From Sporosarcina sp. E16_8 (GTDB taxonomy: Bacteria; Bacillota; Bacilli; Bacillales_A; Planococcaceae), in NCBI RefSeq assembly GCF_017347095.1, contig NZ_JADPRZ010000024.1, positions 1-48,317 on the forward strand: a DNA stretch of 48,317 bases. Direction: 5' to 3'. Shown piece by piece: positions 38,484 through 46,079 of the stretch. Each line of letters starts with the position of its first letter. The first letter of the stretch is position 1. A program made the translations under genes and the position numbers. The notes below the pieces were generated by a model. That model was not told the origin of the DNA. It saw only the letters and a list, made by a program, of their open reading frames with translations, and did not search any database.

Positions 38484-38512
38484 TTGTATTAAAATGCACT
38501 AAAGGTTATAAT
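38484..38512 (+). promoter_or_regulatory. Promoter of the cDPG synthetase-like gene
   Basis: TTGTAT (38484-38489) and a perfect TATAAT (38507-38512) with 17-bp spacing, about 35 bp before the start codon. Confidence 0.75.
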
Positions 38513-38546
38513 TATAAAAACGTTGCAATTATAGGAGTGAATACTG

Positions 38547-39887
38547 ATGAAAAGAAAAAATACAATTATTATAGGTGCTGCTGGAAGGGATTTTCATAAT
38601 TTTAATACGGTTTATCGTGATAATGAAGCGTATAACGTTGTTGCTTTTACGGCAACGCAAATACCTGATATAGATGGACGAAAATATCCAAGTGAATTAG
38701 CTGGTGAACTATATCCTGAAGGAATTCCAATTTATTCACAAGACCAATTACCAAAGCTGATCGAAGAGTTACAAGTGGATGAATGTGTTTTTGCTTATAG
38801 CGACATTAGTTACGATGCTGTGATGGGCGTTGGTGCGATTGTGAATGCAGCGGGTGCTGACTTCACGCTACTTGGACCAAAAGGCACGCAGTTAAAGAGC
38901 AATAAACCGGTTATTTCGGTTTGTGCTGTGCGAACTGGGACTGGTAAAAGCCAAACGTCACGAAAAATTATCGAAACGTTATTGGAGCATGGTTTAAAAG
39001 TTGTTGCTGTGAGACATCCGATGCCTTATGGCGATTTAAATGCTCAGCGCGTTCAACGTTTTGCGACAGTGGAGGATTTGAAGAAACATAATTGTACAAT
39101 CGAAGAAATGGAAGAGTATGAACCACATGTTGATCGTGGAAACATTGTTTATGCTGGTGTTGATTATGCAGATATTTTAGCGGCAGCTGAAAATGATCCG
39201 GATGGCTGTGACGTTATTTTATGGGACGGGGGAAATAATGATTTCTCTTTCTTCAAGCCTGATTTAGCGGTTACTGTCTTAGATCCACATCGTCCAGGTC
39301 ATGAGTTGAAATACTATCCTGGTGAGGTTAGTTTACGAACAGCAGATGTTGCCATTATTAACAAAATTGATAGTGCAACACCAGAAGCTATTCAAATCGT
39401 AGAAAATAATATCAAATTTGCAAGCCCTACCAGCACTGTTATTAAAGCTGAGTCAAAGATTACGGTTGATAATCCAGAAATTATTAGTGGTAAACGTGTA
39501 TTAGTCGTTGAAGATGGTCCTACGTTGACTCATGGAGAGATGAAAATTGGCGCGGGTACAGTTGCGGCTCAACGTTTAGGTGCGAAGGAAATGATTGACC
39601 CACGTCCATTTGCAGTAGGTTCATTAATCGAAACATTTAACAAATATCAACATATTCAAAATGTTCTTCCAGCGATGGGTTACGGCGAACAACAATTGAA
39701 AGATCTTGAAGAAACCATCAATAATGCCGACTGTGATGCCGTGATCATTGGAACACCGATGGATTTATCTCGAATCATTTCTATTAATAAACCATATACG
39801 CGTGTACATTATGATTTAGATGAAGTGGGTAGCCCTAATTTAAGCGGAATTTTAAAAGGTTTTATCCAAGAACATAAGCTTGTTTAG
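38547..39887 (+). CDS. Cyclic 2,3-diphosphoglycerate synthetase-family P-loop protein
   Basis: A 446-residue protein. The N-terminal part (IIIGAAGRDFHNFN) looks like a nucleotide-binding fold and the centre holds a P-loop, AVRTGTGKSQTSR (about 127-139), followed by WDGGNNDFSFF and VAIINKID. This arrangement matches bacterial homologues of the methanogen cyclic 2,3-diphosphoglycerate synthetase. That activity in bacteria is not well established, and some relatives sit near carbamate or purine-degradation genes. Its codon use is more AT-rich than the genes before it, and it has its own promoter and terminator, so acquisition by transfer is possible. Confidence 0.85.
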   Translation: MKRKNTIIIGAAGRDFHNFNTVYRDNEAYNVVAFTATQIPDIDGRKYPSELAGELYPEGIPIYSQDQLPKLIEELQVDECVFAYSDISYDAVMGVGAIVNAAGADFTLLGPKGTQLKSNKPVISVCAVRTGTGKSQTSRKIIETLLEHGLKVVAVRHPMPYGDLNAQRVQRFATVEDLKKHNCTIEEMEEYEPHVDRGNIVYAGVDYADILAAAENDPDGCDVILWDGGNNDFSFFKPDLAVTVLDPHRPGHELKYYPGEVSLRTADVAIINKIDSATPEAIQIVENNIKFASPTSTVIKAESKITVDNPEIISGKRVLVVEDGPTLTHGEMKIGAGTVAAQRLGAKEMIDPRPFAVGSLIETFNKYQHIQNVLPAMGYGEQQLKDLEETINNADCDAVIIGTPMDLSRIISINKPYTRVHYDLDEVGSPNLSGILKGFIQEHKLV

Positions 39888-39930
39888 TAAATATCTGATA
39901 TGAACACTAGCATGCAAACAGACAGTAAAT

Positions 39931-39982
39931 AACAAATGAAGGCGCAGAGGTTCTCTAGAGAATCTCTGCGCCTTCATTTGTT
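39931..39982. terminator. Bidirectional terminator
   Basis: A nearly perfect inverted repeat centred on TTCTCTAGAGAA (39951-39962). AACAAATGAAGGCGCAGAG pairs with CTCTGCGCCTTCATTTGTT, and a T-rich run follows. It separates this gene from the minus-strand dapA. Confidence 0.9.
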
Positions 39983-40141
39983 GTTTTTGAAATCAATGGT
40001 TACTGAAAAGTATGGGGAATTCCTACCTTAAACTAGCTGACATGCCCATTTGTGTAATGCAGAAATACTTGCGGCAAGTACAAACTTTGTTTGCGGTATA
40101 TTTCGCACCAACTAAGCTTATAGTCGATGATATAGAGTGAC

Positions 40142-40193
40142 GGGTGCCAGGTTCTTATTGAATTGTGAACTGTTTTAGAACCTGGTACCTTTC
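40142..40193. repeat. Inverted repeat element behind dapA
   Basis: GGTGCCAGGTTCT and AGAACCTGGTACC flank about 20 bases. The left arm recurs at 41463-41476 (GGTGTCAGGTTCT) upstream of dapA. It resembles small palindromic repeats common in Bacillales and could serve as the dapA terminator on the minus strand. Confidence 0.5.
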
Positions 40194-40204
40194 ACAATTT
40201 TATA

Positions 40205-41089
40205 TTAAGAAGTTACTTCCTTATTGATGTTTAGTACTTGTTGAAGTGTACTTAGTTGTTCATCGTTTAATGGAATCATAGGTAAGCGGACACCACCGAC
40301 AGGGATTCCTTTTAAATTCAAAGCTGCTTTTACTGGTGCTGGATTTGGAGCAGCAAAAAGTGCTTTCATGATTGGCAGTAGTCTACGATGATCCCTGGCA
40401 GCCTCATGAATATTGCCGCTTTTGAAATGACCAATCATCGTTTGCATTTCATTCCCTATAACATGGGACGCTACAGAAATGACACCGATACCGCCAATCG
40501 ATAGGACTGGAATCGTTAAACCATCATCACCGCTATACAATGAAAAATCTTCAGGTGTATGATTAATAATTTCGGCCATCATATCTAAATTTCCGCTTGC
40601 CTCTTTAATAGACACGATATTTGGTATTTTTGAAAGGCGAATGACTGTTTCAACAGATATGTTGACAACACTGCGTCCGGGAACGTTATAAAGCAAAATT
40701 GGTAAAGATGTGACCTCCGCAATTGTCTTAAAGTGTTGATATAATCCTTCTTGGCAAGGGTTATTATAGTATGGGGCAACGAGCATAATCCCATCGACAC
40801 CTACATCTTCTGCAAGAATTGTTAGTTCAATGGATCCTCTTGTGTTGTTCGAGCCTGTACCAGCAATCACCGGAACTCTTCCATTTACAACGTCCACTGT
40901 AAACTTGAATAAATTGACCTTTTCTTCATCTGTTAACGTTGGAGATTCTCCTGTTGTACCAGATACCACTAAGCCTTCTGTTCCATTAGCAATTAAATAA
41001 TTAATTAAGATTTTTGTAGCTTGAAAATCAATTTCACCATTGTCATCAAAAGGAGTCACCATAGCAGTTAATACTTGTCCGAAATTCAT
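40205..41089 (-). CDS. dapA: 4-hydroxy-tetrahydrodipicolinate synthase DapA
   Basis: A 294-residue DapA, condensing pyruvate with aspartate semialdehyde, the first step of the lysine and diaminopimelate branch. SGTTGES (43-49), Tyr133 and Arg138 (YNVPGRS) and the Schiff-base Lys161 (IKEASG) are intact. It is a single gene under a lysine riboswitch, so it is probably a lysine-repressed isoenzyme. Confidence 0.96.
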   Translation of the reverse strand: MNFGQVLTAMVTPFDDNGEIDFQATKILINYLIANGTEGLVVSGTTGESPTLTDEEKVNLFKFTVDVVNGRVPVIAGTGSNNTRGSIELTILAEDVGVDGIMLVAPYYNNPCQEGLYQHFKTIAEVTSLPILLYNVPGRSVVNISVETVIRLSKIPNIVSIKEASGNLDMMAEIINHTPEDFSLYSGDDGLTIPVLSIGGIGVISVASHVIGNEMQTMIGHFKSGNIHEAARDHRRLLPIMKALFAAPNPAPVKAALNLKGIPVGGVRLPMIPLNDEQLSTLQQVLNINKEVTS

Positions 41090-41156
41090 TATTTCTCCAC
41101 ATCCTATAATTTATTTTAAAAAAATAGAGGAAGAAGGGCGGTTTGTGAATTGACGC

Positions 41157-41186
41157 AAAAAAGCAACAACGAGGGCTCGTTGTTGC
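41157..41186 (-). terminator. Riboswitch-controlled terminator before dapA
   Basis: On the minus strand GCAACAACGA pairs with TCGTTGTTGC (41163-41172 with 41177-41186), followed by six T (41157-41162). It is the expression platform of the lysine riboswitch. Confidence 0.9.
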
Positions 41187-41217
41187 AAAAGAAATAATAA
41201 ATTATTTCTTTGCATAA

Positions 41218-41386
41218 GATAGCCCTCCATATAGTTTCCTATATGACAATTCTGTGTTTATTCAGCACAGAACCAGCTTCAAGAAAATGAGTTTCTCTCC
41301 ACTTCGGCAAATGCCCCTTTCCACAATTGTCATAGGATCTCATTATCCTCTGATTGTGTACTGATGGTCTTTGCGCCTCTATCCTT
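41218..41386 (-). promoter_or_regulatory. Lysine riboswitch (L box)
   Basis: Read on the minus strand, it holds the L-box landmarks in order: GATAGAGGCGC, AGTACA, GAAAGGGGCATTTGCCGAAG, CTGGTTCTGTG and the closing GGAGGGCTATC. Ends pair as GATAGAGG/ and /CTATC. Length (169 bases) is normal. Lysine binding should favour the following terminator and reduce dapA transcription. Confidence 0.96.
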
Positions 41387-41427
41387 ACTTCAAAGTTTTT
41401 GAAATAAGTGAATTTCTAATTACTCAA

Positions 41428-41456
41428 ACTTTACCTCTATTCTAATGCAATTGCAA
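41428..41456 (-). promoter_or_regulatory. dapA promoter
   Basis: On the minus strand TTGCAA (41456-41451) and TAAAGT (41433-41428) are 17 bp apart. The start would be near 41421, about 35 bases before the aptamer. Confidence 0.6.
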
Positions 41457-41595
41457 GTGAAGGGTGTCAGGTTCTAAAATAATTCTGAATTTAATGAGGG
41501 CTTGGTATTCTTTTAAATGTTATACAACTAGTAGCAATCATCCTATTAACCCATAGGATAGATATAATTATAGTCATAATGAAAAGGGGAATGTA

Positions 41596-42315
41596 ATGAG
41601 TATTCATTATCCTAGGTATAATATGAGTCAGCCTAGTATTGTTGCGTTTGCTCAGGGAGATGTAACCGGAGATGGAGTAACTGATCATGTCTATTTAACT
41701 GGCATAAAGACTTCAGATAGTCCATTTATTCAAAATATAACCCTTCACGTTAAGGATGGAAGAACAGGCAAGTTAACAAGTATCCTACTACGTGAAAATG
41801 TAGGCTATAATCCAACCTTATTTTTGGGTGATTTTACTGGAGATGGTGTAGCGGATATTTTAATAGGTATTGCCACAGGTGGTAGTGGTGGAATTATGTA
41901 CTATTATGTTTTTTCCTTTGTTGATAATAAAGCAAAATTACTTTTTGATTTTAATGTTTATAATGATCGATACGAATATGATGTTACTTATCAAGACAAT
42001 TATAAAGTTGAAGTTGTCAGCAAGGTAAATGATAATAAGTACATTATAGACATTTCTAATAGAGGTGCTGAGTATTTAGCTGAAATATATACTGAAAATG
42101 GAAAATTGAAAAGCCCGATAACTGGTTTTGTGAACCCTTTGAGTGGCTTGTATCCAGTAGATTTTAATTCAAATAAAGTTTATGAGCTTTTAGCCTATCA
42201 AAAAATTGCTGGAAGATATAATGCGGATTCGTTAGGGTTTATTTTGAACACATTAGGATGGAAAGATAATAAATTTGTTTTGCAAAATCAGTATTTAGCT
42301 ATTTTTGGATCTTAG
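41596..42315 (+). CDS. FG-GAP/VCBS-like repeat protein
   Basis: A 239-residue protein with two Asp-Gly loops typical of FG-GAP/VCBS repeats, GDVTGDGVTDHV (about 21-32) and GDFTGDGVADIL (about 77-88), which usually bind calcium in a beta-propeller. No signal peptide is seen, which is unusual for this fold. Similar short proteins occur in Bacillus without known function. AAAAGGGGAATGTA precedes the ATG. Codon use is AT-rich compared with the core genes. Confidence 0.75.
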   Translation: MSIHYPRYNMSQPSIVAFAQGDVTGDGVTDHVYLTGIKTSDSPFIQNITLHVKDGRTGKLTSILLRENVGYNPTLFLGDFTGDGVADILIGIATGGSGGIMYYYVFSFVDNKAKLLFDFNVYNDRYEYDVTYQDNYKVEVVSKVNDNKYIIDISNRGAEYLAEIYTENGKLKSPITGFVNPLSGLYPVDFNSNKVYELLAYQKIAGRYNADSLGFILNTLGWKDNKFVLQNQYLAIFGS

Positions 42316-42613
42316 GATATATCTCAAATGAAAAGGTTTCCGGGGTGGTGCATTAATTGGTAATCTTTATCGAGTCTGTATTCGAAGTGCGGATTCCTAC
42401 TGGAGGAATTCTTTCGTATTGCTTTGTTAAGGGATTATCAAGTTTAGTTGAACTGTCTTATTCTACGGAGCGTCTGTTGCCAGAATGGGCAATACCCACT
42501 AAGATGAATGTATCAGGAAGTGAATCTATAGATCGTGGCTAAGAATAGAAAGAAGACAAAGGATGAGTTAATAAACAAGGGTTGAGAATAAATGTATAAA
42601 GGTGATGCTAGTT

Positions 42614-43267
42614 ATGAAAGTTGAAATTGAAAATAAAACAATAAAATTTAATGTCCAGTATGGAAATAGGAAGAAGCTATCCATTCATATAGATTCGTTT
42701 GGTTTTATAACTGTTAAAGCACCGAAAGACACAAGTCAAGAAATTATTGTCAGTGCAATAGAGAGTAACGGGAAAAGGATACTAGAGAAAATGCATGAAA
42801 TTGAAGTAGCTCGAGAAACCCCTAAGGCAAGAGAGTATCATGCTCAAGGGAAGTTCTTATACCTTGGGAAAGAGTGTCATCTTCATGAATTAATAGATAG
42901 TAGCGAGTTAAATGAAGAGGTGCTTAAAAGGAATCTCAAGAAGTTCTATATCAATAGCTGTAAGATGATTGTAGGAGAACGGATAAAAATATATGAAAAA
43001 CAACTGAAAGTTAAGCCGAAAATCATTGAAATAGTAGAGTCTAAAGCCAAGTGGGGTAGTTGTAGTTCGGATAGAAAGCTGACCTTTAATTATCGTCTAG
43101 CGATGGCCCCAATTGAAGTCATTGATTATGTGGTAATCCATGAACTCTGTCATTTATTGCATATGAACCATGATCGATCATTTTGGAGACGTGTTGGAAG
43201 TATTATGCCAGATTATAAAGAGAAGGAAGAGTATTTGGCAAGGAATGGGCATGCGATGTCACTTTGA
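42614..43267 (+). CDS. YgjP-like zinc metallopeptidase
   Basis: A 217-residue protein of the YgjP/DUF45 family. The zinc motif HELCH (176-180) with His186 six residues on (MNHDRSFW) is preceded by KAKWGSCSSDRKLTFNYRL, the family hallmark. It is probably a cytoplasmic metallopeptidase; related domains occur with restriction systems and as stand-alone genes. ATG 42614 is chosen for the AAAGGTG upstream over the ATG at 42605. A terminator follows. Confidence 0.88.
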   Translation: MKVEIENKTIKFNVQYGNRKKLSIHIDSFGFITVKAPKDTSQEIIVSAIESNGKRILEKMHEIEVARETPKAREYHAQGKFLYLGKECHLHELIDSSELNEEVLKRNLKKFYINSCKMIVGERIKIYEKQLKVKPKIIEIVESKAKWGSCSSDRKLTFNYRLAMAPIEVIDYVVIHELCHLLHMNHDRSFWRRVGSIMPDYKEKEEYLARNGHAMSL

Positions 43268-43268
43268 G

Positions 43269-43307
43269 AAACACGGTTACATTTAGAAAAAATGTGACCG
43301 TGTTTTT
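43269..43307 (+). terminator. Terminator after the YgjP-like gene
   Basis: AAACACGGTTACATT (43269-43283) pairs with AATGTGACCGTGTTT (43291-43305), allowing one G-U pair, followed by T. Confidence 0.9.
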
Positions 43308-43337
43308 GTGTTTGAAAACTTAATTTGTCTCGTTTAA

Positions 43338-43384
43338 GGTCCCTGGTCCTGATAAATTTTCAAATTATGGTAGTACAGGCGACC
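43338..43384 (+). repeat. 47-bp hairpin element, copy 1
   Basis: The same 47-base length and about 34 matching positions as 48105-48151. Both run from GGTxCCTxGTCCTGATA to a GTAGTAC or TTAGTAC block and a GxC end, and can fold back on themselves imperfectly. Confidence 0.5.
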
Positions 43385-43561
43385 TATTTCACTTTAACAT
43401 ACATGGAAATTAGCTTTGCTAATAAAAAATACTAAATTTTGAGTTTTTTAATAAGTACTGTATAGTAGTCCTTAGAATGCTTGGAGGTCATATCTTGTTA
43501 CTTTACTTTTGAGATATATCATCTATCTAATAAGTTAATATAAATTAGGAGCTGATATAGT

Positions 43562-43978
43562 ATGATATACAAGAACTCACTCGATGGTATTTCTTCTGAT
43601 ATGTTAAAGGGCTTTTTTGTGGATTGGCCAAATCCACCAAATCCGCAAACTCACTTAATACTGTTAAAGAAAAGCAGTAAAGTGATTATTGCGATTGATG
43701 ATAAAACTAAACTAGTGATTGGATTCATTACTGCAATAAGTGATGGAGTTCTATCTGCCTACATTCCATTTCTTGAGGTATTACCAGACTACAAAAATGA
43801 AGGTATAGGCAAGGAATTAGTAAATCGGATGCTAAAAGAACTTGATGACATATATATGATTGACTTATGTTGTGATGATGACTTAATTCCTTATTATGAT
43901 AAGTTAGGAATGACCAAAACAAATGGAATGATTTTGAGGAATTATAAAATGCAATCTGGAAGTTTAAAAAAAGTATAA
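43562..43978 (+). CDS. GNAT family N-acetyltransferase
   Basis: A 138-residue GNAT protein. The acetyl-CoA motif is LEVLPDYKNEGIGKELVNRML (about 72-92), and the end YYDKLGMTKTNGMIL is typical of the fold. Substrate unknown. GGAGCTGATAGT precedes the ATG. It is a single gene with its own terminator. Confidence 0.88.
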   Translation: MIYKNSLDGISSDMLKGFFVDWPNPPNPQTHLILLKKSSKVIIAIDDKTKLVIGFITAISDGVLSAYIPFLEVLPDYKNEGIGKELVNRMLKELDDIYMIDLCCDDDLIPYYDKLGMTKTNGMILRNYKMQSGSLKKV

Positions 43979-43981
43979 GCT

Positions 43982-44028
43982 AAATGCCTGGTAATAATCC
44001 CATTCGGGTTTATTACCAGGCATTTTTC
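43982..44028 (+). terminator. Terminator after the GNAT gene
   Basis: AAATGCCTGGTAATA (43982-43996) pairs with TATTACCAGGCATTT (44011-44025), followed by T. Confidence 0.9.
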
Positions 44029-44157
44029 ATTAATCCAAAGAAGAGCGTTATAATTGCATCTTATGAGTATTGAAAATACACGCATAGCAAATAAAGTTAG
44101 TAAAAGTGAATCGGAAAAGGCTTGGAGTCCGTCAGTAGGGTGAAGGTAGGTGTGGTT

Positions 44158-44676
44158 GTGACGAAAATCGAAGAAATCATTGCCGAGCATGGTGATTATT
44201 TATTGCGTGTTGCCTATTTGTATGTAGGAAATAGTGAAACCGCTGAGGATATCGTGCAAGACGTGTTCATTGCCTTTTATGAAAAAAGGGATCAGTACAG
44301 GGGAGAGGCATCGCTGAGAACCTATCTAGTGAAAATTACGGTTAATCGGAGTCATGATTATTTACGAAGCTGGAAGAACAAGCGAATCATGCTGTTTGAG
44401 AAAGTTAAAGGAAGAAGTACAAATCATACCCCTGAACGTGCGATGCTCGAGATAGCGGAGAAACAGGAATTAGTTGATGCTTTGTTTACATTATCGATCA
44501 ACTATCGTGAAGTGCTCATTCTATATTACTTTCAGGAAATGACGACGGTGGAAATAGCGAAATTATTGAAGTGTCCGGAATCCACGGTAAGAACTAGATT
44601 AGAGCGTGCACGGAAGCAACTGGAAAATCGGATAATTGATTATGAATGGGAGGAACTACGCCGTGAATCAATTTAA
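44158..44676 (+). CDS. ECF-type RNA polymerase sigma factor
   Basis: A 172-residue sigma-70 family factor. Region 2 covers about 13-75 (LLRVAYLYVGNSETAEDIVQDVF, then LRTYLVKITVNRSHDYLR), region 4 about 110-160 (YREVLILYYFQEMTTVEIAKLL, STVRTRLERARKQL). GTG 44158 is chosen because AAGGTAGG lies seven bases upstream; a TTG at 44122 is less likely. It overlaps the next gene by 14 bases, the usual arrangement of an ECF factor with its anti-sigma partner. Confidence 0.9.
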   Translation: MTKIEEIIAEHGDYLLRVAYLYVGNSETAEDIVQDVFIAFYEKRDQYRGEASLRTYLVKITVNRSHDYLRSWKNKRIMLFEKVKGRSTNHTPERAMLEIAEKQELVDALFTLSINYREVLILYYFQEMTTVEIAKLLKCPESTVRTRLERARKQLENRIIDYEWEELRRESI

Positions 44677-45328
44677 GGAGGATTTAAATCGTGAGCTTCA
44701 GTATGTGTCATTATCCAAGGAGAAAAAGCAGCTAATTGCAACGAAGGCAAAAGTGAAATTACACAGCAAAAAGAAACGTATCAATTGGCAATATCGAATT
44801 GTGCTCGCGACTTTCACGATTTTCGCAATAGGCTTCAGTTATTTGCTATGGCAACAGAATGAGCCTGCAAATAGTTGGCAAGGAGCGGCGCCGATTGAAC
44901 CTGCAATAACTACGACTTGGTCAATGCTTAATAAAGATTTTTCGAAAGCGATACTCTTCATAAGCTTCTTTATTATTCTACGCATCTTGATAAAAAGAAG
45001 CCTTCAAAAAAGCGGAAAAGGCTTACCTGTTTGTGTGGAATGCGGTAAAGAATGGACTTACCGAGAAGCGTTGAAGCGAAGTATGAAAAATAGAGAAATA
45101 ACATGCCCATACTGTAATAAAAAGCAATACCGAACGAAAAAGTCATTATTAAAAGGTAGTGTGCTTAATATATTAATACCTTTCTCAGTTATCGTCCCTC
45201 AATTATTTGATAATATCTTACTGGGTATTGTTATACATATTACCTGTTCAGGATATGCCATGTTAAGCCTAAGTCCATATTATTTAGAACTCCAGCAGAA
45301 GGATCCTATCAATGATCCTTTATGGTGA
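44663..45328 (+). CDS. Membrane protein with an N-terminal anti-sigma-like part and a CxxC zinc ribbon
   Basis: A 221-residue protein. Residues 1-43 are cytoplasmic and charged, like the sigma-binding end of short anti-sigma factors. Predicted membrane helices lie at about 44-62 and 95-110. A ribbon follows with Cys124-x2-Cys127 and Cys148-x2-Cys151, then one or two more helices to about 204. The C-terminal half fits the TIGR04104 cxxc_20_cxxc family as recalled. GTG 44663 follows GGGAGG. Overlap with the sigma gene suggests it holds that factor at the membrane; this is inference. Confidence 0.75.
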   Translation: MNQFKEDLNRELQYVSLSKEKKQLIATKAKVKLHSKKKRINWQYRIVLATFTIFAIGFSYLLWQQNEPANSWQGAAPIEPAITTTWSMLNKDFSKAILFISFFIILRILIKRSLQKSGKGLPVCVECGKEWTYREALKRSMKNREITCPYCNKKQYRTKKSLLKGSVLNILIPFSVIVPQLFDNILLGIVIHITCSGYAMLSLSPYYLELQQKDPINDPLW

Positions 45329-45379
45329 TAAAAGGTATATTACTATAACGGGATCCCTAGGAAGCTTTTATTTAGAAGT

Positions 45380-45427
45380 GAAAAAAGCGAGTATACCTTA
45401 ATGGAATAAAGGTTCTTCGCTTTTTCA
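45380..45427 (+). terminator. Terminator after the sigma/anti-sigma pair
   Basis: GAAAAAAGCGA (45380-45390) pairs with TCGCTTTTTC (45417-45426), with an imperfect inner ACCTT/AAGGT stem. It could serve both strands. Confidence 0.75.
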
Positions 45428-45456
45428 TACTTTACTATAAAATAATGTAGGATAAA

Positions 45457-45840
45457 TTAAATACCTTTATTAATTTCAATTAAATTTCCAGCAGGGTCAC
45501 GGAAGTAGGCTACACGCATACCCCATTCAGGTGTGTCATGTGGTTTTTTTTCAAATTCAACATCTCTGCTCTTCAATTGATCGTACGTTGCGTCAACGTC
45601 ATCTACTCTAAAAATCAGGGCAGCCTGGTCATTGACACAGAATTCATGCGGATTACGTAAAGTTTCAATAGGATTACTCACTATCGCAGGCTCTAGTGCA
45701 ATGTTTATGTCCCCAGTTTTAAACTCTGCAAACGGAGTGTCTTCATTTCCATAGAGAACTTCAAGTCCTAGGATATCTCGATAAAACATAAAACATTCTC
45801 GAACGTTCGGCACTAATAAGCGTATATGTGAAAGTTTCAA
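45457..45840 (-). CDS. VOC family (glyoxalase-like) protein
   Basis: A 127-residue vicinal oxygen chelate protein. The N-terminal SHIRLLVPNVRECFMFYRDILGL and C-terminal GMRVAYFRDPAGNLIEI blocks are the paired beta-alpha-beta modules of this fold; His near residue 5 and the final Glu are likely metal ligands. Substrate unknown. TTG 45840 is preferred because GGGAGGG lies directly upstream; ATG 45855 would have no ribosome binding site. Confidence 0.85.
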   Translation of the reverse strand: MKLSHIRLLVPNVRECFMFYRDILGLEVLYGNEDTPFAEFKTGDINIALEPAIVSNPIETLRNPHEFCVNDQAALIFRVDDVDATYDQLKSRDVEFEKKPHDTPEWGMRVAYFRDPAGNLIEINKGI

Positions 45841-46079
45841 GTAATTCCCTCCCATAAGTCTATTATTAATTTACTATACGATAGTATTGATATTTTAGAA
45901 AGCGGTTAACATGCCAATGTCTAAACAACACAAAGTAAACCCGTCAGTACGATGAATCAACTGCTACGGGATTAGTACGACGAACAGAAAAGTTCAGCGC
46001 CTCATAATAGAAATGGAGACTGTGAACCTGAAGTACTGTTCGTTTAAAATAATATAAAAAGAAGAGTAGAGGTGTCGGG

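Noticed and set aside
42357..42542. 61-codon frame between the FG-GAP-like and YgjP-like genes
   Set aside because: TTG start, no ribosome binding site and no recognisable motif; the 300-base gap shows nothing else I can support.
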